Shown piece after piece: positions 59,902-64,000 of a stretch of 64,000 nucleotides of DNA; position 1 is the first letter of the stretch, and every line of letters starts with the position of its first letter. Origin of the DNA: Rufibacter sp. XAAS-G3-1 (GTDB lineage Bacteria > Bacteroidota > Bacteroidia > Cytophagales > Hymenobacteraceae); NCBI RefSeq assembly GCF_013623775.1, contig NZ_JABFAM010000004.1:372001-436000 (forward strand), given 5' to 3'. The position numbers and the translations under genes are program-made. The notes beneath the pieces were generated by a model, which saw only the letters and a list, made by a program, of their open reading frames with translations, made no database searches and had not been told where the DNA came from.

Positions 59902-62172
59902 ATGATTAAAATAAACAAGGAAGACGCGCTGAATTATCACAGCCAGGGACAACCCGGCAAGATAGAGGTGGTGCCTACCAAAATGGTGAGCACGCAGATG
60001 GACTTAGCCCTGGCGTACTCGCCGGGCGTAGCAGAGCCTTGTAAAGAAATAGCCGCCAACAAAGACGACGTTTACAAATACACCGCCAAAGGCAACCTGG
60101 TAGGCGTCATCACCAACGGAACCGCCGTACTAGGTTTAGGCAACATAGGCCCAGAGGCCTCCAAACCAGTGATGGAAGGAAAAGGCGTTCTTTTCAAGAA
60201 ATTCGCGGGAATTGACGTGTTTGACATTGAGATAAACGAAACCGACCCCGAGAAATTCATCCAGATTGTAAAATCCCTGGAGCCTACGTTTGGTGGCATC
60301 AACCTGGAAGACATCAAGGCCCCAGAAAGCTTCAAGATTGAGAATGCCCTGCGCGAGCAGATGAACATTCCGCTCATGCATGATGACCAGCACGGTACCG
60401 CCATCATCTCCAGCGCGGCTTTGTTGAACGCTTTGGAAGTAGTGGGCAAAGACATCTCCAAAATTAAGATGGTGGTGAACGGCGCAGGGGCTGCGGCCAT
60501 TGCCTGCACCAAGCTCTACCTGGAACTGGGTGTGAAGATTGACCACATTGTCATGTTTGACAAAGACGGCATCATCAACCCAGAGCGCAATGACCTGGAC
60601 ATCTACCGCGCCCAGTTTGTGACCATGCGCAAAATCACCTCGCTGGCCGAGGCTATGGACGGGGCCGATGTGTTTGTGGGCTTAAGCGCCGGTAACGTTT
60701 TAGCGCCCGAATTGGTGAAATTGATGGCAAAAGACCCCATCATTTTCGCGCTGGCCAACCCAGACCCCGAAATTGCCTATGAAACCGCCATGGCCACCCG
60801 CCAAGACCTGATCATGGCCACCGGCCGTTCAGACCATCCTAACCAGGTGAACAACGTACTGGGTTTCCCTTACATCTTCAGAGGTGCTTTGGACGTACGC
60901 GCCACTGAAATCAACGAAGCCATGAAATTGGCCGCCGTGTACGCCCTGGCAGAATTGGCCAAAGAAGGCGTGCCGGACATCGTACACAAAGCATACGGCG
61001 ATAACTCCATCGCCTTCGGCCGCACGTACTTGATTCCTAAGCCATTAGACCCACGTTTGATCACTACCATCAGTCCGGCGGTGGCCAAAGCGGCCATGGA
61101 CTCTGGCGTGGCGCGCCATCCTATCCAGAACTGGGAGCGCTACCATCAGGAACTGCAGGCCCGCATTGGCATTGACCAGAAACTGATGAACCGCGTGCTC
61201 ACCCAGGCCCGTCAGAATCCTAAAACGGTGGTCTTCGCCGAAGCCGATCATTACAAAATCCTGAAAGCGGCACAAACCGTTCTGGAGCAGAAGCTGGCCT
61301 ACCCTATTCTATTGGGCGAGCGGGCGCGCATCCAGGAAATGATCACCGAGTTTAACATGGACTTGACGGGCAGCGTGATCATTGACCCGCGTGAAGAAGA
61401 CGCCAAATGCGAGAAGTTCGCCCACTTGCTGTATGAGAAACGCAAACGCAAAGGCTTGACCTTGTTTGACTGCCGCAAACTGGTGCGTGACCGCAACTAC
61501 TTTGGTTGTATGATGGTGGAAACCGGCGAGGCCGATGCTCTTATCTCCGGGCTTACCCGCGAATACTCTTCTACTATCAAGCCGGCGCTGCACGTCATTG
61601 GCGTAGAGGAAGGCGTGAACAAAGTGGCGGGCATGTACATTATCCAGAACAAAAAAGAACCTTATTTCTTCGCAGATACCACGGTGAACTTGCAGCCCAG
61701 TGCCGAGGAACTGGTAGACATCATTGGGTTAACGGCCCGTTACGTACGTTTCTTTGACCGCGAACCCCGCATGGCGGTGCTTTCGTACTCCAACTTCGGG
61801 TCTAGTTCTGGGCAAGTACCTACCAAAACCCGCGAGGCCACCCGCCTGGCCAAACTTCGCTACCCAGACCTGATCATTGACGGCGAGATGCAGGCCAACA
61901 CCGCCTTAAGCCCAGATCTGCTGCGCGAACACTATCCGTTCAGTGAACTGGCCAACGTGGGGGCTAACACCCTTATCTTTCCGGGGCTGGCAGCGGGTAA
62001 CATTGCCTATAAACTTTTGCAGGAAATCGGCGGGGCCGAGGCCATTGGCCCAATCTTGATGGGCATGCGGAAGCCAGTACACATTTTACAGCTAGGTTCC
62101 TCGGTGCGGGAAATCATCAACATGGTAGCCATTGCCGTGGTAGATGCCCAAACCTGCAAGGCAAAACTGTAG
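59902..62172 (+). CDS. maeB: NADP-dependent malic enzyme with phosphotransacetylase-like domain
   Basis: The 756-residue product catalyses oxidative decarboxylation of malate to pyruvate. The ATG at 59902 is preferred: it has an AAAAGGA ribosome site and gives '[15 protein letters not shown]', the family start. The malic-enzyme half (1-~430) has '[15 protein letters not shown]', '[18 protein letters not shown]', 'DDQHGTAI' and the NADP site '[16 protein letters not shown]'. The C-terminal half resembles phosphotransacetylase ('[15 protein letters not shown]', 'PALHVIG…', '[13 protein letters not shown]', '[15 protein letters not shown]'). In MaeB this half is thought to be regulatory (acetyl-CoA). 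It lies upstream of ruvA-sprA. Confidence 0.95.
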   Translation: MIKINKEDALNYHSQGQPGKIEVVPTKMVSTQMDLALAYSPGVAEPCKEIAANKDDVYKYTAKGNLVGVITNGTAVLGLGNIGPEASKPVMEGKGVLFKKFAGIDVFDIEINETDPEKFIQIVKSLEPTFGGINLEDIKAPESFKIENALREQMNIPLMHDDQHGTAIISSAALLNALEVVGKDISKIKMVVNGAGAAAIACTKLYLELGVKIDHIVMFDKDGIINPERNDLDIYRAQFVTMRKITSLAEAMDGADVFVGLSAGNVLAPELVKLMAKDPIIFALANPDPEIAYETAMATRQDLIMATGRSDHPNQVNNVLGFPYIFRGALDVRATEINEAMKLAAVYALAELAKEGVPDIVHKAYGDNSIAFGRTYLIPKPLDPRLITTISPAVAKAAMDSGVARHPIQNWERYHQELQARIGIDQKLMNRVLTQARQNPKTVVFAEADHYKILKAAQTVLEQKLAYPILLGERARIQEMITEFNMDLTGSVIIDPREEDAKCEKFAHLLYEKRKRKGLTLFDCRKLVRDRNYFGCMMVETGEADALISGLTREYSSTIKPALHVIGVEEGVNKVAGMYIIQNKKEPYFFADTTVNLQPSAEELVDIIGLTARYVRFFDREPRMAVLSYSNFGSSSGQVPTKTREATRLAKLRYPDLIIDGEMQANTALSPDLLREHYPFSELANVGANTLIFPGLAAGNIAYKLLQEIGGAEAIGPILMGMRKPVHILQLGSSVREIINMVAIAVVDAQTCKAKL

Positions 62173-62240
62173 ACTAACAGAGCGAACATACAACCCATAT
62201 TTCCGCCGAAGGCAACTTTATGGGCTATCCTCTAAAATTC

Positions 62241-62290
62241 ATATCCTGTTTTTAGGTCGTTTTCTAAAAAACGTCCTAAAAACAGGATAT
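62241..62290. repeat. R palindrome copy, nearly perfect 50-mer next to the ruvA promoter
   Basis: ATATCCTGTTTTTAGGTCGT…ACGTCCTAAAAACAGGATAT. The arms are perfect apart from the centre. Its last bases form part of the ruvA TATCTTTG box. Confidence 0.85.
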
Positions 62291-62295
62291 CTTTG
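62288..62295 (+). promoter_or_regulatory. ruvA promoter -7 box overlapping an R palindrome
   Basis: TATCTTTG (TAnnTTTG), about 25 bases before the ruvA ATG. Its first three bases are the end of the palindrome and the -33 region lies entirely inside it. Confidence 0.55.
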
Positions 62296-62319
62296 TAAGC
62301 TGATTTCACTTACCATTTT

Positions 62320-62916
62320 ATGATTGCATACCTAGACGGTCGCCTGGCCCAGAAAGATCCAACTTTTGTCATTATTGACGTGGGAGGCGTGGGCTACGAG
62401 CTTCGTATTTCACTCAACACCTTTGGACAATTGCCGGAGGGCGAGCGCTGCCGTCTGTACACGCACCAGCACATCAAGGAAGATGCGCACACGCTGTATG
62501 GTTTTGCCACCCTGGCCGAGAAAAGCGCGTTTCTGCATCTGATTTCCATTTCGGGCGTGGGGCCTAACACCGGGCTTATGATTCTTTCCTCTTTAACCGT
62601 GCAGGAAGTGCAGCAGGCCATTGTGCGGGAAGATGTGCGCACCATCCAGCAGGTGAAAGGCATTGGGGCCAAAACCGCCCAGCGGATTATTCTGGAACTG
62701 CGCGATAAATTCCGGAAAGGGCTAGGCACCGGCGCAGATGCGGTAAATGTCTCATTTGGGGCGCACAATACCGCCCGCGAGGAGGCGTTATCAGCACTGG
62801 TAACCTTAGGCTTCGCCAAGAATGTCGCCGAAAAAACCCTGGATACGATCATTAAACGGGAAGGTTCTACCTTAACCGTTGAAGAAATGATTAAGTTTGC
62901 CTTGAAGTCTTCCTAA
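62320..62916 (+). CDS. ruvA: Holliday junction helicase subunit RuvA
   Basis: The 198-residue product has an N-terminal OB domain ('MIAYLDGRLAQKDPTFVIIDVGGVGYELRIS'), two helix-hairpin-helix motifs ('LISISGVGPNTGLMIL', 'IQQVKGIGAKTAQRIILEL') that bind the junction, and the mobile C-terminal domain ('EEALSALVTLGFAKNVAEKTLD') that contacts RuvB. Acts as a tetramer with RuvB in branch migration. It is followed after 18 bases by sprA, an order seen in other Bacteroidota. Confidence 0.97.
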   Translation: MIAYLDGRLAQKDPTFVIIDVGGVGYELRISLNTFGQLPEGERCRLYTHQHIKEDAHTLYGFATLAEKSAFLHLISISGVGPNTGLMILSSLTVQEVQQAIVREDVRTIQQVKGIGAKTAQRIILELRDKFRKGLGTGADAVNVSFGAHNTAREEALSALVTLGFAKNVAEKTLDTIIKREGSTLTVEEMIKFALKSS

Positions 62917-62934
62917 GTAACTTCCCCATTATTT

Positions 62935-64000
62935 GTGTTTTATAAAAAGAAGCCTCACATTCTTGCAGCCGCGGTAGGGTTGGTGTCGTTGATGGCTTGG
63001 CTATCTCAGGCCGAGCCTATGAGTTTGTCCATGAAAGGAGTGAGTACCTCACTCAGGACGTTGTCTGAAGGAGAAGATGAAGAAGTAGTACAAGACACAG
63101 TAAAAAACCAGGGTTACATTCCTTCCCGGCGTCCAAAACTTATTTTTGATGACCGCCGGGGAGACCCTTTTTCCAACAGAACCACGTTGTCGCCGCTTTT
63201 GTTGCCGCTGCCTAAAAACGTGCAGCTCAACGTTGTGCCCGATGACAGTTTAAAGCGGTACCAGATCACAGAGCAGATTGGCGGGTATGATTACCGCGAT
63301 CCCAGCACCATGACCTTTGAGGAATATTCCAGGTACCAACAGCAGAGAGCCATCAAAGACTACTGGCGCGCCAAATCGGCGAGTTTGGACGAGCAGAATC
63401 CGGCCGCGCCCAGCCGCCGTTTGGTTCCTACCATTGACATAGGGGGCCGTACGTTTGACCGCTTGTTTGGCGGAAACACCGTAGATATACGGCCTAACGG
63501 GTTGGCTACGCTAAAGTTTGGGGCGCTCTTCAACAAAAACGAAAACCCGGCTATTCCGTTGCGTCAGCAGAGCATCGGGGATTTTGAGTTCGACCAGAGC
63601 ATTGCCCTAAACATTGACGGCCGCATTGGCGAGAAAATGCGCATCACGGCCAACTGGGACACCAAAGCCAACTTCGACTTTGAGAATAACCTCAAGTTGG
63701 AGTATACGGGCTATCCTGAGGAAATCATCCAGAAAATAGAAGCCGGTAACGTAAGCTTGCCGCTCAACAACTCCCTTATCTCGGGTGGGCAGAACCTCTT
63801 CGGGTTAAAAGCGCAGTTACAGCTAGGAAAACTATCGGTGACAGCCATTGCCGCCAACCAACGCGGGAGCATTGATGCAGTAGATATCCAGAACGGAGCC
63901 CAAAACCGCCGCTTTGAGTTACGTGCCGATGACTACGACCGCGACCGCCACTTCTTCCTGGCCCAGTTCTTCCGGAACCGCTATGATCAGGCCCTCCGTA
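62935..64000 (+). CDS. sprA: SprA-type gliding/T9SS outer membrane protein, N-terminal part
   Basis: Open from a GTG at 62935 to the window end (355 codons, continues beyond). The N-terminus is a signal segment (MFYKKKPHILAAAVGLVSLMAWLSQA). The following sequence has the typical SprA/Sov beginning: a linker with 'SRRPKLIFDDRRGDPF', 'RYQITEQIGGYDYRDPSTMTFEEY', 'NTVDIRPNGLATLKFGA', 'IPLRQQSIGDFEFDQSIALN', 'GRIGEKMRITANWDTKANFDFEN' (in parts) and 'GNVSLPLNNSLISGGQNLFGLKAQLQLGKL'. SprA is the giant 36-strand translocon of the type IX secretion system, about 2,400 residues in Flavobacterium. It places the organism among Bacteroidota with T9SS. Confidence 0.93.
   Translation, partial: MFYKKKPHILAAAVGLVSLMAWLSQAEPMSLSMKGVSTSLRTLSEGEDEEVVQDTVKNQGYIPSRRPKLIFDDRRGDPFSNRTTLSPLLLPLPKNVQLNVVPDDSLKRYQITEQIGGYDYRDPSTMTFEEYSRYQQQRAIKDYWRAKSASLDEQNPAAPSRRLVPTIDIGGRTFDRLFGGNTVDIRPNGLATLKFGALFNKNENPAIPLRQQSIGDFEFDQSIALNIDGRIGEKMRITANWDTKANFDFENNLKLEYTGYPEEIIQKIEAGNVSLPLNNSLISGGQNLFGLKAQLQLGKLSVTAIAANQRGSIDAVDIQNGAQNRRFELRADDYDRDRHFFLAQFFRNRYDQALR

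Overview
The window comes from a Bacteroidota chromosome, most likely order Cytophagales and probably family Hymenobacteraceae (Rufibacter/Pontibacter-like). The lineage call is inference. It rests on a SprA-type (type IX secretion) gene beside ruvA, a complex I operon with a short NuoG, TAnnTTTG promoter motifs, LytS/LytTR and PAS kinase architectures, and single-copy genes whose protein motifs look like this group. Most genes are housekeeping; the unusual part is what lies between them.

Layout. 0-3.6 kb: a PAS sensor kinase with an in-frame stop, a lipoprotein, tRNA-Leu(UAA) and tRNA-Gly(GCC). 4.3-7.8 kb: mutS and a TrmH-family methyltransferase. 8-13.7 kb: a decaying stretch with two small secreted proteins, an ABC-ATPase/M1-aminopeptidase deletion chimera, an unknown protein and a truncated TonB-type receptor, with a repeat pair in inverted orientation at its edges. 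13.9-18.8 kb: aspS, a secreted hydrolase and a LytS/LytTR two-component pair. 19.2-33.7 kb: the whole nuoA-N complex I operon on the minus strand, with a MntA/HepT toxin-antitoxin pair between nuoD and nuoE and repeat blocks between nuoF/nuoG and nuoJ/nuoK. 34-40.2 kb: a secreted protein, tadA, sod and a DUF2339-DUF3999 pair. 40.24-42.3 kb: a 2-kb accessory island (intact IS1-family element with an 8-bp target duplication, AAA ATPase, IS3 remnant) bounded by an imperfect direct repeat. 42.4-50.9 kb: a large Asp-box protein, amidase, mscL, rlmN, a thioesterase and an LD-carboxypeptidase. 50.9-51.5 kb: a DUF433 antitoxin with a wrecked partner toxin. 51.8-64 kb: an M28 peptidase, cysS, an EEP-family protein, tatA-gatA-lytic transglycosylase, malic enzyme, ruvA and the start of sprA.

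The most striking signal is a short palindrome, called R here, with consensus close to gcGTTTtaGGCCTGTTTT-ctg-AAAACAGGCCtaAAACgc. More than 35 diverged copies lie in the 64 kb, essentially all between genes. Pairs of R copies repeatedly bracket other, unrelated palindromic elements. Two further families carry clear element boundaries: a 160-bp MITE-like element (two copies, TTA target duplications) and a ~90-117-bp palindrome (three copies). A 'CCTCACCCC...CTCTCC' repeat found between genes at 24.5 and 34.8 kb is also present in frame inside aspS. No rRNA, CRISPR array or prophage is visible.
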